This document shows positions 34,501 to 43,866 of a stretch of 46,133 bases of DNA, in pieces. Made by a program: the position numbers and the translations under genes. The notes beneath the pieces were generated by a model, which worked only from the letters and a program-made list of their open reading frames with translations, had not been told where the DNA came from and searched no databases. Positions within the stretch are counted from its first letter, which is position 1. Each line of letters starts with the position of its first letter. This DNA is from an uncultured Flavobacterium sp. (lineage in GTDB: Bacteria; Bacteroidota; Bacteroidia; Flavobacteriales; Flavobacteriaceae), in the NCBI GenBank assembly GCA_937773775.1, contig CALJVL010000032.1:1-46133 (forward strand). Reading direction: 5' to 3'.

Positions 34501-35751
34501 CTACCTGACCCTATTCTTTTCCTCAATCCAACGAGACATGTATTTCGTACTTGTCAATGAATGATGTTGCAACATAGCTCCCATAAAATTACACAAACGA
34601 TGTTCTATTAGATCAACTTCTAGTTTTGAAATATGTTTTATAAAACCATCTTCAAATACAGACTTCAAATAGCGTTTTTCTATAATCTGGAAGCCATTTT
34701 CTTGGGCTTGAAGCCATAGGCTCTTCTCACGATACAGCTCTACCGCATTATCTACAAAAACTTGAACATTATCAGCAATAGCGCCATTCCACATTAAATC
34801 ACCACACATCGATTCTGCCCCGATAGTAGTTGTCACACTTGGCGTACCACATTGCATTGCTTCTAATAATTTTCCTTTGATGCCTGCACCAAAACGCAGG
34901 GGAGCTAAAACTACACGAGCATTCCGCACTGCTTCTTGTGCATCAACGGCACGACCCCTAATATAAAAACCTTCTTTAGGCTGATACAACTTCAACACTT
35001 TTTGACTAGTGTAAGCTCCGTATATTTCCAAAATAGCCACCGGCAACTGCTTTCTCATTAGCGGCCAAATAGTTTCCTTTAGATACAGAACGGCATTCCA
35101 ATTGGGTTCATGAAGAAAATTACCTATAAAAATAAAATTTTGCCGTTCTTCATAATTAGGCAATTTTTGAATACTTGAAACAGAAATGCGATCAAGTAGC
35201 AAAGGAATATAATAGAGCAGTTTATGATTTATTTTAAACACTGATTGAAGCAGTTCCATTTCAAATTCAGAAATCATCAAGGAAAGATCACAGCGCAAAA
35301 TACTGGCTATTTCCCGCTTAGCAACATCTTCTTTAAATAAATCAGCGACAATAAACGAACGCTGTTCCTTGAAAGCTTTTTGACGTGCTAACCTTAAGCA
35401 ATGTAGGTCTTCTGTATCCAGAAGTCTTAATGCATCAGGACAGTTTTCGGCAACACGCCATCCAAACTGCTCTTCCATCATAAAACGATCAAACAAGACA
35501 ACCGACGGATTTAGGTCTTTTATAAAAACATCAAAACTGGAGCTATTTAACTCTATAGATTTTTTTACCACATCCAAAGCCGCAAGATCTGCCATATAAA
35601 CACTATCCATCGCCGGACTAGCAAAAGTAACATCATAGTCTTTCCCTTTAAAGAGAGATATCAATTGTATCATTCTGCCACCCGCAGCCGAAGAATTGGG
35701 CTCAGGCCATACAAAACCTATTATCAAAAGCTTTTTACGCTGATTCATCAT
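34501..35751 (-). CDS. GT-B glycosyltransferase (family 1/4 type)
   Basis: A 416-residue soluble glycosyltransferase. It has an N-terminal Rossmann-like start KLLIIGFVWPEPNSSAAGGRMIQL, where the glycine pair would contact the acceptor or donor. The C-terminal GT-B donor domain has FIFIGNFLHEPNWNAVLYL, YGAYTSQK, RNARVVLAPLRFGAGIKGKLLEAMQCGTP spanning the conserved E-x7-E-like site, and VTTTIGAESM. The C-terminal tail of about 50 residues is helical and charged. Either of two tandem ATGs may start it. It stands alone between convergent pdhC and divergent miaE; sugar and acceptor are unknown. There is no polysaccharide cluster around it. Confidence 0.85.
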   Translation of the reverse strand: MMNQRKKLLIIGFVWPEPNSSAAGGRMIQLISLFKGKDYDVTFASPAMDSVYMADLAALDVVKKSIELNSSSFDVFIKDLNPSVVLFDRFMMEEQFGWRVAENCPDALRLLDTEDLHCLRLARQKAFKEQRSFIVADLFKEDVAKREIASILRCDLSLMISEFEMELLQSVFKINHKLLYYIPLLLDRISVSSIQKLPNYEERQNFIFIGNFLHEPNWNAVLYLKETIWPLMRKQLPVAILEIYGAYTSQKVLKLYQPKEGFYIRGRAVDAQEAVRNARVVLAPLRFGAGIKGKLLEAMQCGTPSVTTTIGAESMCGDLMWNGAIADNVQVFVDNAVELYREKSLWLQAQENGFQIIEKRYLKSVFEDGFIKHISKLEVDLIEHRLCNFMGAMLQHHSLTSTKYMSRWIEEKNRVR

Positions 35752-35829
35752 TTTTATTATTTCAATTACAAAATAATGCTATTTAGCCCGCATGACAATC
35801 ATTTCGCCAACAAATCAGAAAGAAAACAC

Positions 35830-35837
35830 TAATTTTG
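35830..35837 (+). promoter_or_regulatory. -7 promoter element (TAATTTTG) for miaE
   Basis: A TAnnTTTG match placing the transcript start near 35843, upstream of ATG 35858 but downstream of the earlier ATG at 35792. This decides the start in favour of 35858. Confidence 0.55.
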
Positions 35838-35857
35838 CAATAACAAAACACAACCAC

Positions 35858-36439
35858 ATGTTAGGATTAAAATTAGCAACTGACCCACGATGGGTAAATA
35901 TAGTCGAATCAAACATCGAAGAAATTTTGACTGACCACGCCTGGTGTGAACAAAAGGCCGCTTCGAATGCTATAAGTCTAGTAACCCAAAATCCCGAATT
36001 AGAAGATTTAGTGACAGAACTATTAGTTATTGCTAAAGAGGAGCTAGATCATCTACAAATGGTTCATGACTTGATAAAGAGTAAAGGATTAACTTTAGGA
36101 AGAGAGCGTAAAGACCATTATGTAAACGAGCTCTTTAAATTTATGAAAAAAGACGGAAGCAGAAAAGATGCTCTATGTGATCGTTTGCTATTTTCAGCAA
36201 TGATTGAAGCCCGCAGCTGTGAAAGATTCAAGGTCTTATCAAAAAACATAAAAGACCCAGAACTAGCTAAGTTTTACCACGATTTAATGATCAGCGAAGC
36301 AGGGCACTACACGACTTTTTTAGGATTCGCAAAGAAATATGCTGACAATATAGACACCGAAAAACGCTGGAAGGAATGGATTGAATTTGAAACTTCAATC
36401 TTCACAAACTATGGAAAGAACCAAACAATTCATGGATAG
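35858..36439 (+). CDS. miaE: tRNA-(ms2io6A) hydroxylase MiaE
   Basis: A ferritin-like diiron monooxygenase of 193 residues that hydroxylates the isopentenyl group of the modified adenosine at position 37 of tRNAs. Iron-binding carboxylate/histidine motifs are visible as KEELDHLQMV, MIEARSCERF and SEAGHYTTF, in family order. The open frame extends to ATG 35792, but the promoter element lies between, and MLGLKLATDPRW from 35858 is the typical start. It is monocistronic and ends before a bidirectional terminator. In Bacteroidota homologues the annotation is by similarity; the precise tRNA nucleoside is inferred. Confidence 0.9.
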   Translation: MLGLKLATDPRWVNIVESNIEEILTDHAWCEQKAASNAISLVTQNPELEDLVTELLVIAKEELDHLQMVHDLIKSKGLTLGRERKDHYVNELFKFMKKDGSRKDALCDRLLFSAMIEARSCERFKVLSKNIKDPELAKFYHDLMISEAGHYTTFLGFAKKYADNIDTEKRWKEWIEFETSIFTNYGKNQTIHG

Positions 36440-36542
36440 GTAAAAAGTGTTTTATGATAGCGGAAGAACTAATTTCCGCTGTAATATTTTCTAGTATAAC
36501 CAAATGATACGATAATCAGATTAAAGCTTTTTGAACACTAAA

Positions 36543-36578
36543 TAAGAAAGAGAGTACACATTTGTATACTCTCTTTTT
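36543..36578. terminator. Bidirectional terminator between miaE and ompA-type gene
   Basis: The perfect stem AAAGAGAGTA (36547-36556) with TACTCTCTTT (36567-36576) has a 10-nt loop, with a T-run on the right and A-rich sequence on the left. It lies between convergent units. Confidence 0.85.
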
Positions 36579-36597
36579 TCTAGATTAATATTTAAAC

Positions 36598-38466
36598 TTA
36601 TTTTTTAATGATCATAAATTCTGATCGTCTATTTAAAGCATGCTCTTCTTCTGTACAATCAAGGTCGCAATTTACTTTCAATTCAGATTCTCCAAAACCT
36701 TTTCCTGAAATTCTATCTGCACTAATTCCTTTTGAAACTATATAATCAACTGTAGCATTGGCTCTACTTTCAGAAAGACCCATATTATAATCATCTTTAC
36801 CCCTCGAGTCGGTATGTGACTTCGCGTAAATAACTAAATCTTCATTCTGTGACAGTACGTAAACTAATTTATCAAGTTCTTCCATAGCTTGTTTAGTGAT
36901 ACCACTTTTGTTATATTCAAAATAAATTGGTTTTAAAATTACCTCTACAGCAGTTACTACTATATCGATAGGCTCCAATGCGACATCTACCTTAACTACT
37001 CCGCAATCTGCCTTAGCAATGGACGCTTTATTTGAAAGAAAGCCATCTTTGTACGCTTCTACGGTATATCCCTTTTGACAATCGACATTGAACGCAACTC
37101 CACCAACATCATTTGACAACTGCTTATCTATAACTAGCTTATTTTCATCTAACAAAGAGACTCTAGAGTTAACGATTGGAAATCCGGTTTTAGAATTTTT
37201 GACAACAGTTTCAATTTGAGACTTACGTATCAGAACAGCACTGTATATATGATCAACACCAGAGCGATTACTAGAGATGTAACCTATATTTTTCTCTTTG
37301 TTGAATGTAAACGCTAAGTCGTCTTTCGCAGAGTTTATTGGTTGCCCCATATTTTTAGGCACCCCCCCAGTAGTCAAGTTTACTGAAAAAATATCCAAAC
37401 CGCCAAACCCGGGTAGGCCATTTGAAGAAAAATACAAAATATTGTCTTCTGTAATAAATGGAAAGTTCTCATCTCCTACAGTATTAATCGAACTACCTAA
37501 ATTTTCAGAAACAGCAAAACTGCCGTCAACATTTACTGCAACTTTCCATAAATCAGTCCCTCCTAAAGAGCCTAGCATATTAGATGCAAAATAAAGTATT
37601 TTTCCCTCTTTATCTATTGAAGGATTTCCTGTAGAATAATTTTTACTATTAAAAGGCAAGGGCATCGTGTTAACCCATATCCCATTTTCCTTACTTGCTT
37701 TGAAAAGATTTACCTGACCAAATCGCAGCTTTTGCGCTTTATCATTCACAAATAATTTCTCTTTAAAACTTTCACTTGAAAAATAAATAGTGCTTCCGTC
37801 GTTTGTTATAGAGACAGGACCTTCATGAAACCTAGAGTTTAATTCGTCTAGAGCAATTGGCTCTGTATAAGTTCCATCATTATTATATATAGATCGATAA
37901 ATGTCTAAGAACGGTTCATTGTTCCACCCATATATTTTATTATTTTCATTTCTTGCACTCACAAAATAAAGCGAGTTCTCATAAAGAATAGCACCAAAAT
38001 CGGATCGATCAGAGTTAACTGAAATCATTTCTACAACAAAGGCTTTCTCAATACCCATTAAATCTGAAAGGTAATTTGGATTCGCAATGAATTCCTTTGC
38101 TCTATTATCATTAGGCATCTTGACAACAAAAGTTTTCATCTGCTCATTTGACTCTGCATACTTACCATTAGATTTTAGCATTTGTCCATATCTATAATAA
38201 ATATCAGGATCTTGCTCCGTCTTTAAAGCTAGGCCATACCATTTCTCGGCATCAACTGTATTATTCATATTATAATAACAATCTCCAAGCCGTTTCATTA
38301 CATATGGGTCAGCATTTCCCTTTTCTATCAACGATAGATATTCTAGCACAGCTTGACCAAAATCATGGCTTTCAACTAATTTATCTGCAACTTTAGTATC
38401 TATACTTTGTGCTGATATCGAAATATTTACCAACGCAAAAAACAATATTAGATTAATTTTTTTCAT
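36598..38466 (-). CDS. OmpA family protein with TPR and PD40 propeller (PorE-like architecture)
   Basis: A periplasmic, peptidoglycan-anchored protein of 622 residues. After the signal peptide (MKKINLILFFALVNISISAQ) come TPR-like helices (about 30-120), then WD40-like PD40 repeats (about 160-410; seen as DGSTIYFSSESF, GKILYFASNMLGSLGGTDLWKV, DNILYFSSNGLPGFGGLDIFSV and NIGYISSNRSG). A carboxypeptidase-regulatory-like fold follows (about 420-500), then an OmpA domain (about 510-622) with HTDSRGKDDYNMGLSESRA and a C-terminal NRRSEF. This order matches PorE of T9SS and the OmpA partners of PorP/SprF genes. ATG 38466 is used; a TTG precedes it. It is last in the operon, 16 bp after the PorP/SprF gene. 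Confidence 0.92.
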   Translation of the reverse strand: MKKINLILFFALVNISISAQSIDTKVADKLVESHDFGQAVLEYLSLIEKGNADPYVMKRLGDCYYNMNNTVDAEKWYGLALKTEQDPDIYYRYGQMLKSNGKYAESNEQMKTFVVKMPNDNRAKEFIANPNYLSDLMGIEKAFVVEMISVNSDRSDFGAILYENSLYFVSARNENNKIYGWNNEPFLDIYRSIYNNDGTYTEPIALDELNSRFHEGPVSITNDGSTIYFSSESFKEKLFVNDKAQKLRFGQVNLFKASKENGIWVNTMPLPFNSKNYSTGNPSIDKEGKILYFASNMLGSLGGTDLWKVAVNVDGSFAVSENLGSSINTVGDENFPFITEDNILYFSSNGLPGFGGLDIFSVNLTTGGVPKNMGQPINSAKDDLAFTFNKEKNIGYISSNRSGVDHIYSAVLIRKSQIETVVKNSKTGFPIVNSRVSLLDENKLVIDKQLSNDVGGVAFNVDCQKGYTVEAYKDGFLSNKASIAKADCGVVKVDVALEPIDIVVTAVEVILKPIYFEYNKSGITKQAMEELDKLVYVLSQNEDLVIYAKSHTDSRGKDDYNMGLSESRANATVDYIVSKGISADRISGKGFGESELKVNCDLDCTEEEHALNRRSEFMIIKK

Positions 38467-38482
38467 CAATTACAAATTTATA

Positions 38483-39400
38483 TTAGAAAAATCTAGGTGA
38501 ACGTGAAACCTTTTTTGGCGTGAACAAGTCGTACAAAATAATAAACTCATGAGATGAAGGAGAGGTTACATTCAGCTCCGAAACTATATGATCATAAGCA
38601 TACCCTATTCTTAACTCAGGTGTAATAGCAAAATTAACCATAGCACCAAAACTATCTTCGAGTCTGTAACTTGCTCCAACTTCAATTTTTTCCAGATACA
38701 AAAAATTAGCATTGACATCCAAAGAGGGCGATACATTAAATGCTGATTTTAACATAAAAGAAGGTTTAAACTTCAAATCATAATTAACATCAAAGACGTA
38801 TCCGGCAGTTAAGAAATAGTGCGAGACATCAGAGCCATATTCTCGTCCATTATAATCCAAATGAGCCGCGTTCATCATATTAGGGATCGAAAAAGCAACA
38901 TAATATTTATCCGTGTAATAAAAAGCTCCCGCTCCAAAATTTAATGAAGCATCATTAATATCCTCACCGAAAATTCCTTCAGAAGGATCTGGCAAAGAAG
39001 ATTGAATTTCTCTAAGCCCAACTTTGTGAAATGAGACACCAGCTTTAACACCTAATGCAAGCCTATGTGTATCATTTAGTTTTAACGTATAAGAAAAATC
39101 ACCGTACACATTTTGCTGCGTGATAGGGCCTATTTTATCAGAAATAACAGATAAGCCCAAACCCACATTTTTACCTGTTGGGGCATGTCCCGAAAAAGTG
39201 AAAGAGGTAGGTGCATCCTCAATATTTACCCACTGCTTTCTATATAAGGCGCCAAAGGAAATACTTTCTTTTGAACCAGCATATGCGGGATTAATAACAT
39301 TCATATTATACATATATTGAGTATAATGTGGGTTTTGTTGCGCCATTGCATCTACCCAAGTAATAAGAACTAAAAGAGTAGCAAAAAATATTTTGTTCAT
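38483..39400 (-). CDS. PorP/SprF family type IX secretion membrane protein
   Basis: An outer membrane protein of 305 residues with signal peptide MNKIFFATLLVLITWVDAMAQ and the family hallmark QQNPHYTQYMYNMNVINPAYAG immediately after it, followed by GALYRKQWVNIEDAPTSFTFSGHAP. The rest alternates as a probable beta barrel, including LALGVKAGVSFHKVGL and a late LRIGYAYDH. SprF in F. johnsoniae is needed for secretion of its neighbour, the adhesin SprB. Here the gene directly follows the large type B sorted protein (56 bp) and is followed by the OmpA-type gene, so it is probably the dedicated export partner of that protein. Confidence 0.93.
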   Translation of the reverse strand: MNKIFFATLLVLITWVDAMAQQNPHYTQYMYNMNVINPAYAGSKESISFGALYRKQWVNIEDAPTSFTFSGHAPTGKNVGLGLSVISDKIGPITQQNVYGDFSYTLKLNDTHRLALGVKAGVSFHKVGLREIQSSLPDPSEGIFGEDINDASLNFGAGAFYYTDKYYVAFSIPNMMNAAHLDYNGREYGSDVSHYFLTAGYVFDVNYDLKFKPSFMLKSAFNVSPSLDVNANFLYLEKIEVGASYRLEDSFGAMVNFAITPELRIGYAYDHIVSELNVTSPSSHEFIILYDLFTPKKVSRSPRFF

Positions 39401-39456
39401 ATCAATTTGTTTTTCATTTTGTCGACATTAAGTACCAACATAATTTTAATAAATAA

Positions 39457-42400
39457 CTATTTTTCTCTGATTAGATAGATCCAACCTGTTTTAGGCGCAC
39501 CGTTGTTAAATTCTATAACATAATAGTAGGTTGCGCTTGGAAGTTCATTGCCATTATCTGACTGACCTTTCCATTGATTAGTATAATTTATCTGGCTATA
39601 AACTTTAATACCATATCTATCAAATATTTGAAGCTTCTTCACGTCCAACAATCTCAAATCAAAATAATCATTTGAGCCGTTTCCGTCTGGAGAGATTCCT
39701 TTTTGAATGTTACAAAATACAGATTCAACAACTATATTATTAGTTGTTTCACAACCAGTAGCCGTTGAAGTAATTGTCAAAGTATAGTTTAGCGGAAAAG
39801 TAACTTCAGCACTACTAGATCCAATAATATCTGACCCGTTCAAAGTATTAGAATTTGTCCCAATAGCGTTACCGAAATTATCTTTCCATTGATAGTCTAC
39901 ATTATTTGGATCATACGAACTTGCTAATGGTGACGCTGTAATTATATACTTCTTATTAATGCAGTCTCCCATACTCTCAAATTGAATTTCTGCAGGAATT
40001 GGATTTACAGTTTGAACAGCTCCTATAATCTCGCATGAAGTGTTGTTTTTAAAACGGACACTAACTCTATAGCTACCTGATTGTAGGTTTGTGAAAATTG
40101 GATTGTCTTGAAATGCCTCGCCAATACTATATTCAACACCCGCTTCGGATGCAATTGTTATTTCCCCAGTTGGATCAGCACAAGTAGGCTGCTTACTAAC
40201 TGTAGCTGTAGGTATTAAAGGAGTTGCTGTTATACTTAAAATTACTTCTATTCTAGCATCGCTTAAACAATCTCCAATTGATGATTCAGCGTAATACGTG
40301 GCTGTACCAACACCGACTTGAACAGGGTTAGATACCACAATACCCCCCACCAAGTCAGTATACCAAGTAATGGTGTCACCAACTGCTATTGCAGTTATAG
40401 TTTGATCAGCTGTACTGTCTGAACAAATAGTCTGATCGTTTGCTGTTGGATTTGGTACTACACCTACAATTGTCAAAACGACAGCAGTACGAGTAAGGCT
40501 CTGGCAAACTCCGTCTGACGACTCTGCATAATAAGTGGTGGTTCCTACTCCTACCTGCGTTGGCTCTGAGACGGCACTTCCGCCAGTATCCATTGTATAC
40601 CAAGATATTGAATTGCCCTCTGCAGTTGCAGTTAAGGTTTGTGTCGTTGTTCCATCGGTGCATTCCGTTATATCCCCTCCACTTACCGGTACGCCGGGTC
40701 TCGCATTAATAGTCAAATTAATTGCCACACGCGACGTACTAACACAAGATGTCGTGTTATTTACAGACTCCGCATAATACGTAATAGTTCCCAATGAGCT
40801 CAATGAAGGCTCAGCTACAACATTCCCATCAGTTGTTGCATCATACCATATTATCGATTCTCCAACTTGAGATGTAGCAATAGCGGTCAAAGTTTGAACT
40901 GGAGATGAAGCACATTCTGTTTGATCTCCTCCACTTACTGGATTAATCGGATTTGGATAGATCGTTAAGGTAACGGCAGTACGTGAGCTACTGACACAAG
41001 TTGTCTCTTCATTTCCAGATTCTGCATAATATATAATTGTTCCTACTGTGCTTAAAGAAGGGTCCGAAATAACATTCCCGCCTGTAGCGGCATCATACCA
41101 TAATACTGATTCTCCTGCTTGAACTGTTGCCGTAGCCGTTAAACTTTGGATTGGTGATGAAACACATTCAGTTTGATCTCCTCCACTTAACGGAACAATT
41201 GGTTTTGGGTTTAATGTTAATATTACTGCTACACGTGAAGTACTTACACAAAATGTTACATCATCTTCAGATTCCGCATAATATGTAATCGTTCCTAACG
41301 TACCTAATGAGGGGTCTGCTACCACATTCCCATCACTAGCTGAATCATACCATACTACTGATTCTCCAGCTTCTACTGTCGCTGTAGCCGTCAAGGTTTG
41401 AATCGGTGACAAAGCACATTCCGTCTGATCTCCACCACTTACAGGAACGATTGGATTTGGGTTAATAGTTAAGGTAACTGCAGTACGTGAGCTACTAACA
41501 CAGGGAGTACTGTCGTTTGCTGATTCGGCATAATAAGTAATTGTTCCCAATTCGTTTAAAGAAGGATCTGGCACTACATTTCCTGCGGTAGCTGCATCAT
41601 ACCAAACTACTGATTCTCCTGCTTGCGCTGTGGCGGTAGCAGTTAAAGTTTGAATTGGTGACAAAGCACATTCCGTTTTGTCACCGTCGCTTACGGGAAC
41701 AATAGGCTTCGGATTTAAAGTTAACGTGACTGCTGTACGCGATATACTTACGCAAGATGTAACGTTATCTTCAGATTCCGCATAATAAGTAATGCTTCCT
41801 AATGCACTTAATGAAGGATCTGTCACTACATTCCCGCCAGTAGCTGCATCATACCATACTAATGATTGTCCAACTTCTGCTGTCGCTATAGAGGTCAAAG
41901 TTTGAACTAGAGATAAAGCACATTCCGTTTGGTCACCCCCACTTACCGGAGCGTTCGGGTTTGCATTAATAGTTAAAGTAACTCCAGTACGTGAGCTACT
42001 AACACAAGGCGTTCCGTCTTTTGCTGACTCAGCGTAATAAGTAATTGTTCCTAAAGCGCTTAAAGAAGGGTCCGATACTACATTCCCTCCAGTAACTGCG
42101 TCATACCAAACTATTGTCTCTCCTGTTTGAGAAGTAGCTGTAGCGGTTAAAGTTTGGATTGGTAATAAAGCACATTCAGTAAGATCACTTGCTGTTGGAG
42201 TTAGCGGCGGTCTATTAAATTCTACATTAATATCTGCTGTGGATGTTGGGCAGACCCCATTTGAGATCGACCATGTGAAAACATACAGTCCTTCTAAATC
42301 TACAGTAGCAGTAGAAACCCCATTGTTTGCGTCACTAAAGCTTGCAGAACCTGGTCCCGATTTTAATGTCCAAACACCCACGCCTACATCAGGAATATTA

Positions 42401-43866
42401 CCCCCTAGAGAACCGCTTCCTAATAAACAATTAAACTGATCCGCACCTACGCTAGCAACGGTTGGATTTTCATTCAAATTAACGGAAATACTTGCCTCTT
42501 TATAACAAGGAACTAACGCATCTGCGGATACAACAACTGCATTCGGGTCTTTTGTGTTATAATCTATAGCTCCGCTTCCGTAATCCGAAGAACTGCTAAG
42601 TTCTGGACTTAAAAAGGAATTAGTAACACTATAATTAAACTCAGTATCATCTTGCATAGTTAATGCAAAAAACTTAATGTCTCCTACCGTATACCCTATT
42701 AAAGACTTCAATACTTCAACTTCAAAACCTAAATTATAATCGTCAATCCCTGAGTTACCATAATCAACTCCCATGACAGAAGACGCATTTCCAGCTGATA
42801 CTCTTCCCAATCTTGTCTTAACAGAGTTTCCCGTTTTTAATTCGATAACATCTGCAAAATAATTTGTACCCCCATCGTCAGAAGATATAGCGAGACAAAA
42901 ATCAGCTTGAAAATACGAATCAAAAGTACTTGTGTTATTATTAAAATAATTAAATCCTCTAACAGATGGTATAGCATCTGCTTCATCTCCATAATTCGAA
43001 ACATTAAAACCTCCTGGCTTTGTATCTAGAAACACTAGCATACTTCTGTTGCTTTCGAGTTTCCCAGAAATACCAAAAATTACGTTATCTTCTGCAGGAC
43101 TAATTTTAATAGAATTCACATATCCACTTGCTGCAGTTACAGATAAAGGTGCGGACAAATTATTATCTTCCATAGCTCCTTTTCCCCAAGCTGTTTCAGA
43201 AATGTTTCCATCGAAACTTACAGCATACCGCGTTCTAACGCTAACAATCTGACCTTTTTTTAATTCAGTTGTTTGAAACTCTCTGTTTGAAGACATAAAT
43301 TGCTTTACAATCCCATCAATTGAAAATTCAAATAGATCGGCACCACCAGTTGCAATAAATACAAGTGGGGCGCCTTCACATATAACTGCATCCTCAGGTG
43401 TTACAGACAAACTCACCTCTGCCGGAGAAGAATAAACTGACGCAACCACGGGTACCCTTATACTAAAATCAGGACCAGTACTTGTTCGAACGTAATATGT
43501 TGTTGTTTGACTTAGATCTGGAGAATAGATTGATCCAGTAAACAATATAGTATTAGAACTTTGACTGGAATACCATTCGACAACATCACCACCACCTCCA
43601 GATGCTGACATAAATACTTTAACAGTAGCCTCACCTTCTTCAATACAAGCACTTCCAGCAGTTGTCTGAGGTGGTGGAATAATAGCTAAAGACTTCCCAG
43701 TCTTCAAAGTCTTACTGCTTTTCTTAACCGTATCCAATCTAGCAACTACAGTTGAAAACTCTGAGTTTATTTCTGAATTAGCCGAAGTTCTGTCAAAATT
43801 TTTTCCAATGAGGCTGCTCCCAAAAAAAGAAAAAAATAATAAAAATAAAAGTAATTTGCTTTTCAT
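39457..43866 (-). CDS. Large repeat-containing surface protein with T9SS type B sorting domain (SprB-like adhesin)
   Basis: A secreted protein of 1469 residues. The signal peptide is MKSKLLLFLLFFSFFG and onward; an upstream ATG at 43899 would only add 11 residues before it. An Ig-like N-terminal domain (TTYYVRTSTGP) and a beta-rich region (about 240-470, no family recognised) come first. Six 84-residue repeats at 563-1066 follow, each containing TECA, WYDA and YYAES plus a conserved cysteine pair, then two diverged copies to about 1225. Next is one SprB-type repeat (QPTCADPTGEITIASEAGV) and the gliding motility-associated C-terminal domain: ISPDGNGSNDYFDL, LQIFDRYGIKVY, WKGQSDNG. It is first in the operon with the PorP/SprF and OmpA-type genes. 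A cell-surface adhesin or filament is inferred. Confidence 0.92.
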   Translation of the reverse strand: MKSKLLLFLLFFSFFGSSLIGKNFDRTSANSEINSEFSTVVARLDTVKKSSKTLKTGKSLAIIPPPQTTAGSACIEEGEATVKVFMSASGGGGDVVEWYSSQSSNTILFTGSIYSPDLSQTTTYYVRTSTGPDFSIRVPVVASVYSSPAEVSLSVTPEDAVICEGAPLVFIATGGADLFEFSIDGIVKQFMSSNREFQTTELKKGQIVSVRTRYAVSFDGNISETAWGKGAMEDNNLSAPLSVTAASGYVNSIKISPAEDNVIFGISGKLESNRSMLVFLDTKPGGFNVSNYGDEADAIPSVRGFNYFNNNTSTFDSYFQADFCLAISSDDGGTNYFADVIELKTGNSVKTRLGRVSAGNASSVMGVDYGNSGIDDYNLGFEVEVLKSLIGYTVGDIKFFALTMQDDTEFNYSVTNSFLSPELSSSSDYGSGAIDYNTKDPNAVVVSADALVPCYKEASISVNLNENPTVASVGADQFNCLLGSGSLGGNIPDVGVGVWTLKSGPGSASFSDANNGVSTATVDLEGLYVFTWSISNGVCPTSTADINVEFNRPPLTPTASDLTECALLPIQTLTATATSQTGETIVWYDAVTGGNVVSDPSLSALGTITYYAESAKDGTPCVSSSRTGVTLTINANPNAPVSGGDQTECALSLVQTLTSIATAEVGQSLVWYDAATGGNVVTDPSLSALGSITYYAESEDNVTSCVSISRTAVTLTLNPKPIVPVSDGDKTECALSPIQTLTATATAQAGESVVWYDAATAGNVVPDPSLNELGTITYYAESANDSTPCVSSSRTAVTLTINPNPIVPVSGGDQTECALSPIQTLTATATVEAGESVVWYDSASDGNVVADPSLGTLGTITYYAESEDDVTFCVSTSRVAVILTLNPKPIVPLSGGDQTECVSSPIQSLTATATVQAGESVLWYDAATGGNVISDPSLSTVGTIIYYAESGNEETTCVSSSRTAVTLTIYPNPINPVSGGDQTECASSPVQTLTAIATSQVGESIIWYDATTDGNVVAEPSLSSLGTITYYAESVNNTTSCVSTSRVAINLTINARPGVPVSGGDITECTDGTTTQTLTATAEGNSISWYTMDTGGSAVSEPTQVGVGTTTYYAESSDGVCQSLTRTAVVLTIVGVVPNPTANDQTICSDSTADQTITAIAVGDTITWYTDLVGGIVVSNPVQVGVGTATYYAESSIGDCLSDARIEVILSITATPLIPTATVSKQPTCADPTGEITIASEAGVEYSIGEAFQDNPIFTNLQSGSYRVSVRFKNNTSCEIIGAVQTVNPIPAEIQFESMGDCINKKYIITASPLASSYDPNNVDYQWKDNFGNAIGTNSNTLNGSDIIGSSSAEVTFPLNYTLTITSTATGCETTNNIVVESVFCNIQKGISPDGNGSNDYFDLRLLDVKKLQIFDRYGIKVYSQINYTNQWKGQSDNGNELPSATYYYVIEFNNGAPKTGWIYLIREK
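40669..42180 (-). repeat. Six tandem 252-bp coding repeats in surface protein
   Basis: Exactly 6 x 252 bp with unit borders at 42180, 41928, 41676, 41424, 41172 and 40920, read on the minus strand. Two diverged units continue at 40432-40668 (237 bp) and about 40200-40431. Units 1, 3 and 5 share CVSSSRT; units 2 and 4 share VTxCVSxSR and LTLNPKPIVP, indicating a 504-bp two-unit superrepeat. Confidence 0.9.

Noticed and set aside
40535..40777. Plus-strand frames opposite the surface protein gene (also 42239-42439 and 43049-43252)
   Set aside because: They are antisense shadows of the repetitive coding sequence, with no promoter or independent features.
40669..42180. CRISPR or satellite-like array
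   Set aside because: The 252-bp periodicity is in frame, encodes 84-residue protein repeats in one long gene, and has no short identical repeats with unique spacers.
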